DNA from: Streptomyces griseoviridis
Lineage (GTDB): Bacteria > Actinomycetota > Actinomycetes > Streptomycetales > Streptomycetaceae
Direction: 5' to 3'
NCBI GenBank assembly: GCA_014649155.1
Contig: BMSM01000034.1
Span: forward strand, 1 to 64,000
DNA: 64,000 nt
In this document: in pieces, positions 26,521-33,846 of the stretch
How the letters are laid out: the number at the start of each line of letters is the position of its first letter
How positions within the stretch are numbered: the first letter of the stretch is position 1
Made by a program: the position numbers and the translations under genes
Notes under the pieces: model-generated
The model's input: only the letters and a program-made list of their open reading frames with translations
Told to the model about the DNA's origin: nothing
Database searches by the model: none

Positions 26521-26934
26521 ATGACGACCGACCTGGAAGCCCTGGGGCAGGCGATCAAGCGCGCGCAGTACCGCAACCACCGCGCCGCGGACGCGGCCCT
26601 GCGCGAGATCGGGGTCACCCTTGTGCAGTGGGACGCCCTGCGCGCCATCGACCGGATGCCCGGCGCCTCCGGGCACGACCTCGCCGTCGCGACGTTCCAG
26701 AGCGACCAGGCGTTCGGCACCCTGGCGAACCGGCTCGTCGCGCGTGGGCTCATCACCCGCTCCGCGGGCCGCGGGCGCCGCCTGGAGCACACCCTCACCG
26801 AGGCGGGCCGCGCCGCGCTGGAGTCGGGCCGGCACCTGCTGGGCGACGTACTGCGGGAGCTGTTCGCACCACTCGACGAGACACAGCGTCAGGCGCTGTC
26901 CCAGGCGCTCCTGGTCCTCACCGAGGACACGTGA
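26521..26934 (+). CDS. MarR-family transcriptional regulator
   Basis: 137-aa winged-helix protein: VTLVQWDALRAIDRMPGASG, then DLAVATFQSDQAFGTLANRL (recognition helix) and LITRSAGRGRRLEHTLTEAG (wing). Divergent from the hydrolase at 26470, with a shared 50-bp control region, so autoregulation and repression of the hydrolase are inferred. A 7-bp hairpin (26957-26974) lies between its stop and the converging MerR gene. Confidence 0.85.
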   Translation: MTTDLEALGQAIKRAQYRNHRAADAALREIGVTLVQWDALRAIDRMPGASGHDLAVATFQSDQAFGTLANRLVARGLITRSAGRGRRLEHTLTEAGRAALESGRHLLGDVLRELFAPLDETQRQALSQALLVLTEDT

Positions 26935-26995
26935 CGCGTCCGTCGCCGGTGACCGGCGGGGCGCGTCCGCCCCGGGCCGCCGGCCGCCGGCCCGG

Positions 26996-27415
26996 TCAGG
27001 CCGGAGGCGATGAGTTCCGGGCCGCCGTGTCCTCGTCCGCACCGGGGGCCGGGTCCGCCAGGGACTCGCGGTAGGCCCGGGCCCCGGCCGTCATCCTGTC
27101 GAGGGTGTCCCGGGCCCGCAGGAGATCGTCGATCTGCGCCGTGATCCGCTCGCGCTCGCGGGCCATTCGCTCCAGCGTGGCGTCGGAGTTGTCGGTGCTC
27201 GGGGTGTCGCGGCACGGCAGGAGTTCGACGATGGTGCTGCTGGAGAGGTTGGCCGCGTACAGCCCCTGGATGAAGTGGACGCGGTCCACGTCGTCCTCCG
27301 TGTACAGGCGTTGCCCGCTGGGCGTGCGGGTGCTGGTGAGCAGCCCCCGCTGCTCGTAGTAGCGCAGGGACCGCACACTCACTCCGGCGCGTGCCGCGAG
27401 TTCCCCGATCCGCAT
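26996..27415 (-). CDS. MerR-family transcriptional regulator
   Basis: 139-aa regulator. MRIGELAARAGVSVRSLRYY (residues 1-20) is the MerR HTH, followed by EQRGLLTSTRTPSGQRLYTEDDV and a coiled-coil dimer helix (about 80-115, ERMARERERITAQIDDLLRARDTLD). The single Cys (LLPCRDT) is not a metal-binding pattern, so it resembles SoxR/YfmP-like sensors of organic signals. ATG at 27415 begins the HTH; upstream ATGs would add unrelated residues. It is divergent from the relic of an OYE/SDR region, whose lost genes were probably its targets. Confidence 0.85.
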   Translation of the reverse strand: MRIGELAARAGVSVRSLRYYEQRGLLTSTRTPSGQRLYTEDDVDRVHFIQGLYAANLSSSTIVELLPCRDTPSTDNSDATLERMARERERITAQIDDLLRARDTLDRMTAGARAYRESLADPAPGADEDTAARNSSPPA

Positions 27416-27572
27416 GGCTGCCTCCCACGGTGGGCCCGGCACCGCGGGGCCCGTGGCGCGTCGCACCGGAGATCCGCGGCGCTCTGCCGTTCACCTCTGA
27501 CACGGGCGTCAGGTTTTAGCGTACCCCTGCGCTCCGGCTGCCGGAGCGCAGGGGTACGCGAGGAGAAGCCAC

Positions 27573-27992
27573 ATGCCGTCCCCGTTCAGCGGTCACCGCC
27601 TCGGCGGGCTCACGCTGCCCAACCGGACCGTCACGGCCCCGATGCGCCGTGGCCGGGCCGCCGCCGGCGGGCCGGCCACCCCGTCGACGGCCGTCATCTC
27701 CGCGAGGCCCCCGGTGGTGACGCGCTGCGCGAAGCCGTGCGGGCCGGCGTTGTCGACCAGGACGTCCAGACGCGGCCAGTGCGCGGCGATCTCCTCCCCG
27801 ACGCGGCGCGCGTCGCGCAGGAGTCCGAGGTCGGCGCGGAAGACGTCGACGGGCTCTTCGGTGACCGCCCTCGGCTCGGCGAGGGCCTCGGGCGACGGTG
27901 CCGATGCGGTAGCCGCGCCGGGCCGGCTCGAAGGCGGTGAGGCGGCCCGGTCCGGCGGTGGCTCCGGTGATCAGGGCAACGGGACGGTCCAT
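27573..27992. pseudogene. fused relics: OYE N-terminus (+) and SDR N-terminal part (-)
   Basis: On the + strand, 27573 onward reads MPSPFSGHRLGGLTLPNRTV then TAPMRRGRA, the start of an Old Yellow Enzyme flavin oxidoreductase, which breaks off near 27665. On the - strand, from ATG 27992, the sequence reads DRPVALITGATAGPGR and RRGYRIGTVAR, then, after frame changes, DVLV-type SDR blocks (AHWPRLDVLVDNAG, HGFAQRVTTGG). Thus the 5' end of an SDR and the 5' end of an OYE now face each other with their distal parts deleted. Neither can make an enzyme. The inferred cause is one deletion joining two genes plus later frameshifts. Confidence 0.65.
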
Positions 27993-28007
27993 CGCACCCG
28001 CTCATCG

Positions 28008-28019
28008 TGAGGTACCTCA
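28008..28019. promoter_or_regulatory. perfect 12-bp palindrome, MarR operator candidate
   Basis: TGAGGTACCTCA lies 15 bp before the SDR relic start (minus) and 29 bp before the MarR start at 28049 (plus). A dyad of this size in a divergent MarR/SDR gap is a typical operator. Its perfect state, although the SDR is broken, suggests autoregulation still selects for it. Confidence 0.55.
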
Positions 28020-28048
28020 TGGTCGTGTTGTGGGAGGATACCCGCACC

Positions 28049-28513
28049 ATGGAGCACTACGAGACGACGGCCACGGCCGGCACCCCGGAGGGGGTGGGGC
28101 TGACCTTCCTCACCCTCGCCCACAGCCTGCGCGAGCGGGTCGACCGGCACATGACGGCGACCGCGGGACTGTCCCTGTCCCGCACCAAGGTCCTCCAGGT
28201 ACTGGCCGGCCACGGCCCGCTGCACCAGGCCGAACTCGCCACCGCCCTCGGACAGGCCCCGCGCTCCGTCACCCAGATCCTGGAGGGCCTGGAGCGCCTG
28301 GGCCTGGTCACCCGGACCGGCCACCCGGAGGACCGCCGCCGCAAGACCGTCGAGCTGACGGACGCGGGCCGTGCGACCCTGGCGGCGGCGGAAGAGGCGG
28401 GAAGGCGCGTGCTGCGCCGGTTCTTCGGCTCGCTGACACCTCAGGAGCTGACCGGCCTCGACGCGCTGCTCGCCCTCGTCGCGAACGGCCTGGCGGACGA
28501 CGGGACCGGCTGA
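28049..28513 (+). CDS. MarR-family transcriptional regulator
   Basis: 154-aa winged-helix protein: GLSLSRTKVLQVLAGHGPLH, HTH QAELATALGQAPRSVTQILE, LERLGLVTRTGHPEDRRRKT (wing) and helical C-terminus. GGGAGG at 28032-28037 lies 11 nt before ATG 28049. It was probably the repressor of the divergent SDR whose remains occupy 27670-27992, and may now be an orphan. Confidence 0.85.
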   Translation: MEHYETTATAGTPEGVGLTFLTLAHSLRERVDRHMTATAGLSLSRTKVLQVLAGHGPLHQAELATALGQAPRSVTQILEGLERLGLVTRTGHPEDRRRKTVELTDAGRATLAAAEEAGRRVLRRFFGSLTPQELTGLDALLALVANGLADDGTG

Positions 28514-28625
28514 GGCAGCCGACCGCGGCCAGAGCGCCGGGACCTGGCCGGTGGGGCGTGCCCGGCCCGGCGTCCTCGCGGAACCCGGCCGCCCGCGCGG
28601 GTCCGCGCGTGGTCTACTGCCGCTC

Positions 28626-29279
28626 ATGGCACTGCTTCTGCTGGATCTGGACAACACCCTCGTCGACCGCGACGCGGCCTTCCGGTCCGCGGCCGTCGAC
28701 TTCCTCGCCGAGCATGGCCTGCCCGCGGAAGACCTGGCCTGGGTGCTCGCCCAGGACGCGAGCGGCTATGCCGGCCGCGCGGCCGTGGCCGGCGCCCTGG
28801 CGGAGCGATACGGGGACGCGCTCTCGGCGGCGCAGATCCGCGCCTTCCTCGACCACGGCGCCTCCAGCCGTGTCGTCCTGGCCGCCGCCGCGCGCGCGGC
28901 GCTGACGGCCGCCCGGGAGAGCGGCTGGTCCTGCGTCATCGTCACCAACGGCCGCGTGGTCCAGCAGGAGAGGAAGATCCGCCGCACCGGCCTGGACGGC
29001 CTGGTCGACGGGTGGGTCGTCTCCGAGGGGATCGGCGTCAGGAAGCCCGATCCCGAGATCTTCCACGCGGCCGCTCTCCGGGGCGGGATGTCCCTGGCGG
29101 GCGCGTGGATGGTGGGCGACTCGGCGCACGCCGACATCGCGGGCGCCGGCGCCCTCGGGCTGAGCAGCGTCTGGGTGGCGGCCGGGCGGGCCTGGACCGA
29201 GGAGGCGTACCGACCCACGCACACCGCCCCCGACGTCGCGTCCGCGATCCGCCATGTCGTGGCGTCCGCCGCGGCGTGA
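28626..29279 (+). CDS. HAD-superfamily hydrolase
   Basis: 217-aa phosphatase-like protein. Motif I LLDLDNTLVD (residues 5-14, nucleophile Asp), motif II VIVTNG (about 101-106), motif III Lys in GVRKPDPEIF and motif IV VGDSAHADIAGA (about 165-176). The cap is helical, between motifs I and II (subclass I). These enzymes dephosphorylate small metabolites; the substrate is unknown. No clear Shine-Dalgarno; TCTACT ends 7 nt before ATG, so a leaderless transcript is possible. Confidence 0.85.
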   Translation: MALLLLDLDNTLVDRDAAFRSAAVDFLAEHGLPAEDLAWVLAQDASGYAGRAAVAGALAERYGDALSAAQIRAFLDHGASSRVVLAAAARAALTAARESGWSCVIVTNGRVVQQERKIRRTGLDGLVDGWVVSEGIGVRKPDPEIFHAAALRGGMSLAGAWMVGDSAHADIAGAGALGLSSVWVAAGRAWTEEAYRPTHTAPDVASAIRHVVASAAA

Positions 29280-29389
29280 GCGCGCGGGTCGGCCGGGGTG
29301 GCCGGCGCTCGAGGGCCGGTGCGGTCCCTCAAGCGCCGGTGCGGTCCGCCGAGTTGCGGTACGGTCCGGCCGGGCTCGCCCCGGAGGGC

Positions 29390-30379
29390 TCAGCGGCTCA
29401 GCAGGTCCAGCAGCTCGGCGCCCCGGGGGCTGCTCTCGACCACGACGCGCTGTCCTTGGCGTCGGCGTTCGATGAGGCCGGCTTCCTCGAGCCGGGCGCA
29501 GTGATGGGACAGGGTCGCCGGCGCGTAGTGCAGCGAAGCGGCGAGATCACCCATGGGCAGCGGCCGGTTCACCGCTCGCAGGATGGCCGCCCGCGCGTCG
29601 CCGAGAACGAGTCGGGCCGTGTCCCGCGTCCGGGGCGGGCTCGGCAGGTTCCCTGACCAGAGCGCGGGGACTTCGGGGAGCGGGTAGCCGATCCACACGA
29701 AGTCGGGATGGTCGCAGGCGAACAGGGATGCCGTGCTGCCGGAGACGACGGGCACGAGGACGAGCCGGCGTCCTCGCAGGTCGAACAGCTCGGGGTGGGT
29801 GTCCGGCAGGTGCAGGGCCGCATCGGTGTAGCGGTAGCGAGGGCTGAGTCCGGACAGGATGGCCTCGGGCCGGCCGTGGACCACGGCGCTGCCCGCCCGT
29901 TCGGCCTCGTGGCTCAGTGCTCTGCCCGCCGCCCGCCAGACCGGTTCCGTGGCTTGCCACAGACCGCGCAGTACATCGCCGTACCGGGTCAGCCACGTCC
30001 TCGGCCTGTCGACGACCGGGCGCCACTGTGCGGGCACGGTCCCGCCGAACTCCTCCGCCACGGAGGCGAGGAGCGTGTCGGGCGAGGTGCTCAGCAGCTG
30101 TTCCAGATGGTGTTCGGCGCCCTCGTGCGACATGGAGGCGGTCGGGGTCAGGCAGTCGGGAATGGCGGCGTGCTCGGGTGCGAAGAGCGGACGGAGCGTT
30201 TCCTCGGTGTGCGAGGGGGCGTGGCGGCGGACCGCGTTGCGGGCCGGCCGGGGCACGGCGTGGCGGCGGTTGCCGAAGAGATCCCCCGTCAAGGAGAGGA
30301 GGGTCGCTCCCGGGTGCGGGATGATGCGCAGGTGCAGGTCGGGTAAGTCGCCGAGAAGCAGCGACGAGTAGGCGGTCAT
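29390..30379 (-). CDS. ArsR-type HTH regulator with large N-terminal domain (DUF5937-like)
   Basis: 329-aa protein. The first ~230 residues form an uncharacterised domain seen in Streptomyces HTH proteins (LRGLWQATEPVWRAAGRALS, then LVLVPVVSGSTASLFACDHP). The C-terminal winged helix is ArsR-like: AAILRAVNRPLPMGDLAASL, then YAPATLSHHCARLEEAGLIE and RRRQGQRVVVE. No metal-binding CXC motif, so it is not a metal sensor. It is divergent from the RiPP kinase at 30598 across 218 bp, making it the best candidate for local regulator of that cluster (inferred). Confidence 0.75.
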   Translation of the reverse strand: MTAYSSLLLGDLPDLHLRIIPHPGATLLSLTGDLFGNRRHAVPRPARNAVRRHAPSHTEETLRPLFAPEHAAIPDCLTPTASMSHEGAEHHLEQLLSTSPDTLLASVAEEFGGTVPAQWRPVVDRPRTWLTRYGDVLRGLWQATEPVWRAAGRALSHEAERAGSAVVHGRPEAILSGLSPRYRYTDAALHLPDTHPELFDLRGRRLVLVPVVSGSTASLFACDHPDFVWIGYPLPEVPALWSGNLPSPPRTRDTARLVLGDARAAILRAVNRPLPMGDLAASLHYAPATLSHHCARLEEAGLIERRRQGQRVVVESSPRGAELLDLLSR

Positions 30380-30521
30380 GTTTCTCCCCGTTGTGGTGCG
30401 CGTGCTCGGTGCGGCCCGGTGTCGTGGCCGGGCGACGCATGGGTGTGACGCACGGGTCCGGTGCCGCGGTTGCGTCCGGAACCGGCCGATCAGTGGGCCG
30501 ACAGCTCTGTTACTTCGCTCC

Positions 30522-30550
30522 TCGACGCCGCGTCAACGCACTTCCACAAT
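30522..30550 (+). promoter_or_regulatory. possible promoter of the RiPP operon
   Basis: TCGACG (30522-30527) and CACAAT (30545-30550) are spaced by 17 bp and lie 48 bp before the kinase ATG. The surrounding stretch (30530-30570, with TTCGAA and AAGCTT) is noticeably AT-richer than the flanks. Fit to the consensus is moderate, so this is a candidate only. Confidence 0.35.
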
Positions 30551-30597
30551 CTTCGAAAAGCTTGCTGGTGTGCTCTCCGGCACGGGACAGTCGTCGC

Positions 30598-31653
30598 ATG
30601 CCGGATGTGGAGATAGAACAGTTCGTGAGGCAGCGGGGTTTCGGTGAATTCCTCGCTGATACGGTGGTCACTTATCCCGGCCGCAATACGAACATGGCGG
30701 GCAGCACCACCAGTGGTCATGACGTGTTCGCCAAACGCGTCACGGCCGCGCGCCGGGCCGGTGACGGCGGCGCGGGCGCCCCCCTGGAGGACCTCGCCCG
30801 GACCCGGCCCTGGCGGTACCTGCGCTGGCCGGTGGTCCTGGCGGTCGATCCCGGCCGGGGCATCCACCTCACCCGCTGGCTGAAGGACTCCCGGACGGTC
30901 GCCGAGGCCGTGACGGAGCAGGGCCTCCACCGGCAGCCGGCCCACACACTCGGTGCGGCGCTCGGTGAACTGCACTCGGCGGAGTTCGACAGGGTGCGTG
31001 TGGGCCGCCGGCCGCTTCCCATGCCGTCGGTCCGCGTCTTCTCCGCGCTTTCCCTGACCCAGTATCTGGAGAGCAGTGGCGGCCTGAACGAATTCTGGCG
31101 CACTCTCCAGAACGACGCGGATCTCAAGCGTGCGGTGGTGGAACTCAAACACGCCGAGGACGAGGCCGCCGCGGTTCCCATCCATGCCGATCTGCGGCTC
31201 GATCAAATCCTCGTCACCGATGAGGGTCTGACGGTGACCGACTGGGAGGAATTCCGGTACGGAGACGCCGCCCGGGACATCGGCACGGTGGTCGGTGAAT
31301 TCCTGCACCGTTGCGTGGTCGAGGTCGCCGCGGACGACATCGCCGTCGACGGCGCGGCGGGGAACGGCACCGATGACGAGATCGTCGCCCGGGGGGTGCG
31401 CGGACTGGAGCGGGCCTGGCCGGCGTTGGAGGCGTTCACCCAGGGGTACCGCTCGGTACGGTCCGGCAGGGACCGGGCCCTGGCGGAACGCGCGGTCGGG
31501 TTCGCGGGCTGGCATCTGCTCGACCGGGTGATGGCCGCCGCCGCGTACAGCGCGGAGCTGTCACCGGTCCACCGGGCCGCCGTCGGTGTGGGCCGCACCG
31601 CGCTGGCCCGGGCCGGCCACTTCATCGGTGTCCTCGGTCTGGAGGCCCTGTGA
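30598..31653 (+). CDS. APH-type kinase, class V lanthipeptide/thioamitide LanK-like
   Basis: 351-aa aminoglycoside-phosphotransferase-fold protein. VFAKRVTA (K46) is a candidate ATP-binding lysine. The catalytic loop IHADLRLDQILV (His196, Asp198) and the metal site TDWEEFRYGDAARDIG (Asp215) are intact, with Gln replacing the usual Asn. In class V lanthipeptides (LxmK, SprPT) and thioamitides (TvaC/TvaE) such kinases phosphorylate Ser/Thr of the precursor before elimination. ATG 30598 was chosen by family start. The stop overlaps the HopA1-domain gene by 4 nt (GTGA), so the two are translationally coupled. It uses AT-richer codons at its start than its neighbours. Confidence 0.78.
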   Translation: MPDVEIEQFVRQRGFGEFLADTVVTYPGRNTNMAGSTTSGHDVFAKRVTAARRAGDGGAGAPLEDLARTRPWRYLRWPVVLAVDPGRGIHLTRWLKDSRTVAEAVTEQGLHRQPAHTLGAALGELHSAEFDRVRVGRRPLPMPSVRVFSALSLTQYLESSGGLNEFWRTLQNDADLKRAVVELKHAEDEAAAVPIHADLRLDQILVTDEGLTVTDWEEFRYGDAARDIGTVVGEFLHRCVVEVAADDIAVDGAAGNGTDDEIVARGVRGLERAWPALEAFTQGYRSVRSGRDRALAERAVGFAGWHLLDRVMAAAAYSAELSPVHRAAVGVGRTALARAGHFIGVLGLEAL

Positions 31654-32597
31654 TCGACACCCTTCTCGGCCTGCTGGCCGACGCCGAGGTCGACACGGAG
31701 GAGCTGTCCGCCCGCGTGGCCGGCGCTGACCTCCGTGCCCGCACCCCGAAGGCCCTGCGCGCCCGGATCGCGGACGAGTTGTACCGCACGGTCCACCAGG
31801 GCGCGCGCTCCTGGTCACCGCACCCTCGCGACCTGGTCGACCCCGGTCTCCAGGAGAGCCTGAAGCACGCGGTGCCCCACACGGCGGTGCGGGCGCGGAC
31901 GCGCCTGGCGCACTGGTCCGAGGACGGCTCCCAGGCTGTCGTCACCCTGGGCGGAGTACGGGTGGCGGTCCCCCGGGACCGGCTCCACCCCCCGCTGCCC
32001 GCCACGGCGACGGGCAGCGACGTGACCGTGACGTTGCCGCCCTGCCGTCCGGCGCTGTCCCCCGGCTTCCTGTCCGTGGTGGGTTCACGGTCGCCGGGCG
32101 CGGGGAACGGGCCCGTGCTGCGCGTCTACCTGCACCTGTCGACCGGAGACGCGGCCCCCGCCCTGTGGGGGGCGGTACTGCGCGGCATGGAAGCGGACGG
32201 GCTGCCCTACCGGGCCAAGATCCTCTCCCATCCGGGCCGTTACCCCCGCAGAGACGCCATGGTCGTCTATGTCACCGACCGCTTCGCGCCGGTCGTCGCC
32301 GCCGTGAGCGCCGCCGCGCGGACGGCACCGCCCGGAAGCCTCGCCGAACCCGTGTCCCCCTTCACCCGGCGGATCGCGCCAGGCATCTCCGTCGCCTGGG
32401 AGCCGGCCGCCTCCGGGCACTCCGCCCGGCGCATGAGTTTCGGGCAGCACCGGGCAGGTTCCTGTGCCGACGCGCTCCTCGACCACGTACTGCGCGGAAC
32501 TCCCCTGGCGGACGCCCTCGCGCGGGCCTTCCGGGCCTCCGGAACCGACCCGGCGCTGCCCTACCGCAACCTCGACAGCCCCAGCCTGTCCCTGTGA
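31650..32597 (+). CDS. HopA1-domain protein, class V lanthipeptide/thioamitide LanY-like
   Basis: 315-aa protein. The central and C-terminal region matches the HopA1 pattern: VLRVYLHLSTGDAAPALWGA (about 155-174), LPYRAKILSHPGRYPRRDAM (about 186-205), VVYVTDRF, then ISVAWEP and SFGQHRAGSCADALL near the C-terminus. HopA1 homologues LxmY, SprH3 and TvaD work with the kinase and are thought to eliminate phosphate from pSer/pThr to give Dha/Dhb. GTG 31650 overlaps the kinase stop. It directly precedes the precursor gene by 65 bp. Confidence 0.75.
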   Translation: MIDTLLGLLADAEVDTEELSARVAGADLRARTPKALRARIADELYRTVHQGARSWSPHPRDLVDPGLQESLKHAVPHTAVRARTRLAHWSEDGSQAVVTLGGVRVAVPRDRLHPPLPATATGSDVTVTLPPCRPALSPGFLSVVGSRSPGAGNGPVLRVYLHLSTGDAAPALWGAVLRGMEADGLPYRAKILSHPGRYPRRDAMVVYVTDRFAPVVAAVSAAARTAPPGSLAEPVSPFTRRIAPGISVAWEPAASGHSARRMSFGQHRAGSCADALLDHVLRGTPLADALARAFRASGTDPALPYRNLDSPSLSL

Positions 32598-32662
32598 CTT
32601 CCCGCCCGGCCACGCCCGGGCGGGGGGAAGTAACCGAAACATCACCGTTCAAGGAGAACACC

Positions 32663-32827
32663 ATGAAGGCCGAGAACCCCGCCGCGGCGCTGATCAGCGG
32701 CTACCGCACCTACACCGACGGCGACCAGATCGCGCAGGTGGCCGGCACCGAGGGGCCGGAGACGACGGCGTCCATCACCACCGCGACGCCCGTCATCACC
32801 ACCACGACGCTGATCTTCGACTGCTAG
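32663..32827 (+). CDS. RiPP precursor peptide, Thr-rich, C-terminal Cys
   Basis: 54-aa peptide with an excellent ribosome site (AAGGAGA, 32651-32657). Residues 1-33 look like a leader (NPAAALISGYRTYTDGDQ, then AGTEGPE). Residues 34-54 contain nine Thr, one Ser and the only Cys as last residue, ending TTTTLIFDC. Thr49 and Cys54 have the same spacing as the Thr-Cys pair that makes the AviMeCys ring of thioviridamide (TVAFHC), including the Phe two before Cys. The Thr would be dehydrated to Dhb by the neighbouring kinase/HopA1 pair. The leader cleavage site is unknown. Confidence 0.78.
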   Translation: MKAENPAAALISGYRTYTDGDQIAQVAGTEGPETTASITTATPVITTTTLIFDC

Positions 32828-32843
32828 TCGCCGGCCGACATCC

Positions 32844-32872
32844 GCGGGGCCCCGGCCGGGCCGGGGCCCCGC
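32844..32872 (+). terminator. GC hairpin immediately after the precursor gene
   Basis: GCGGGGCCCCGGCC (32844-32857) and GGCCGGGGCCCCGC (32859-32872) are perfect complements, 17 nt after the precursor stop and 27 nt before the next start. Such intercistronic hairpins after RiPP precursors usually act as partial terminators or 3'-end stabilisers that raise precursor mRNA over enzyme mRNA. That role is inferred. Confidence 0.65.
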
Positions 32873-32898
32873 ACCCCATGGGAACGAAAGGCTCTCTG

Positions 32899-33846
32899 GT
32901 GCCTGCCGCAGCAAGTCCTCCGCCCTCTCCCGCCGAAGGGCCCGTCGTCGTCTCCTACGGCACCCGGGCCTCGTCCACACGCGTGGTGGCACGGGGCCCC
33001 CACCGCTTCCACTGGTACCGGACACCGGGCGAAAGCACCGTCAAGGCCTCCTACCACGACCTGCCGTCCGCACTCTTCGACCCGTTCCGCGCCACGCGCA
33101 CGCCGGCCGTCCGCTTCGCACTGCCCGAGGCGGCCGCCGACGGGGACCAGTCGTACGTCCTCCCCGACGCCGTGAGCATCGGATGGCACCTGCTCACCGG
33201 CGCCGCCGTACCTCGGCACTACGCCGACGTGCTCGGACACGTCGGCGAGGCGGTGCACGCCCTCCACCACCACGCCTCCCGGGGAGATCCGGCGCGTGCG
33301 GTGCCCTGGCTCCGCGGGCTCGCCCGCTGGCTGCGGACCCGGCCGGACCCGATGGCACGGCACCTGCTCCACCACCTCGGCGCGCGGCGCCACGCACGCC
33401 TGACGCGCTGGGCCGCCGAAGCCCTGGCGGCACCCGGCGGGCCGCTCCTGGGCACGGTGACACCGGGCACCATCGTCGTGGACCGGCGCGACCGGACCGC
33501 GCACCTCCTGGTCACCCCGGAGGCGGGACACGGAGCAGCCGTACTGGACCTCGGTACGCTCGCGGAGGCCCTCTCGACCTCCCTGGACGTGGCCTCCCGC
33601 GGCGCCCACCGCGCGCCGGAGAACCTCGCCTACGGCCTGTTGTGGGACGCGTTCCTCGCCGGTTACGGACCCTCCCCCGGGCCCGACGCGCTCAGCCACG
33701 CCGTCGCCCTGCGGCGGGTGCACAGACTGCGCGGCATCGAGGCCCACCTCGGGGACAACGCCTTCCTCCAGGAGCAACTCGACGCCTTGCCCGAACTGGT
33801 CGACCAGCCAGGACAGTTACTCATCCCGAACGCACGGAGACACTGA
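32899..33846 (+). CDS. degenerate APH-like protein of the RiPP cluster
   Basis: 315-aa protein. The C-terminal half keeps the APH lobe layout, but the catalytic motifs are altered: LLGTVTPGTIVVDRRDRTAH stands where HGDxxPxNILVD is expected (H and D lost, N to T), and AVLDLGTLAEAL stands for the IDFG block. A His/Arg-rich helical stretch lies at about 120-180 (HALHHHASRGD, HLLHHLGARRHARL). It is therefore probably a pseudokinase or substrate/leader-binding partner. Thioviridamide clusters also carry two APH proteins flanking HopA1. GTG 32899 follows AAAGG; ATG 32878 in frame lacks a ribosome site. It abuts the SDR gene with no gap. Confidence 0.6.
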   Translation: MPAAASPPPSPAEGPVVVSYGTRASSTRVVARGPHRFHWYRTPGESTVKASYHDLPSALFDPFRATRTPAVRFALPEAAADGDQSYVLPDAVSIGWHLLTGAAVPRHYADVLGHVGEAVHALHHHASRGDPARAVPWLRGLARWLRTRPDPMARHLLHHLGARRHARLTRWAAEALAAPGGPLLGTVTPGTIVVDRRDRTAHLLVTPEAGHGAAVLDLGTLAEALSTSLDVASRGAHRAPENLAYGLLWDAFLAGYGPSPGPDALSHAVALRRVHRLRGIEAHLGDNAFLQEQLDALPELVDQPGQLLIPNARRH

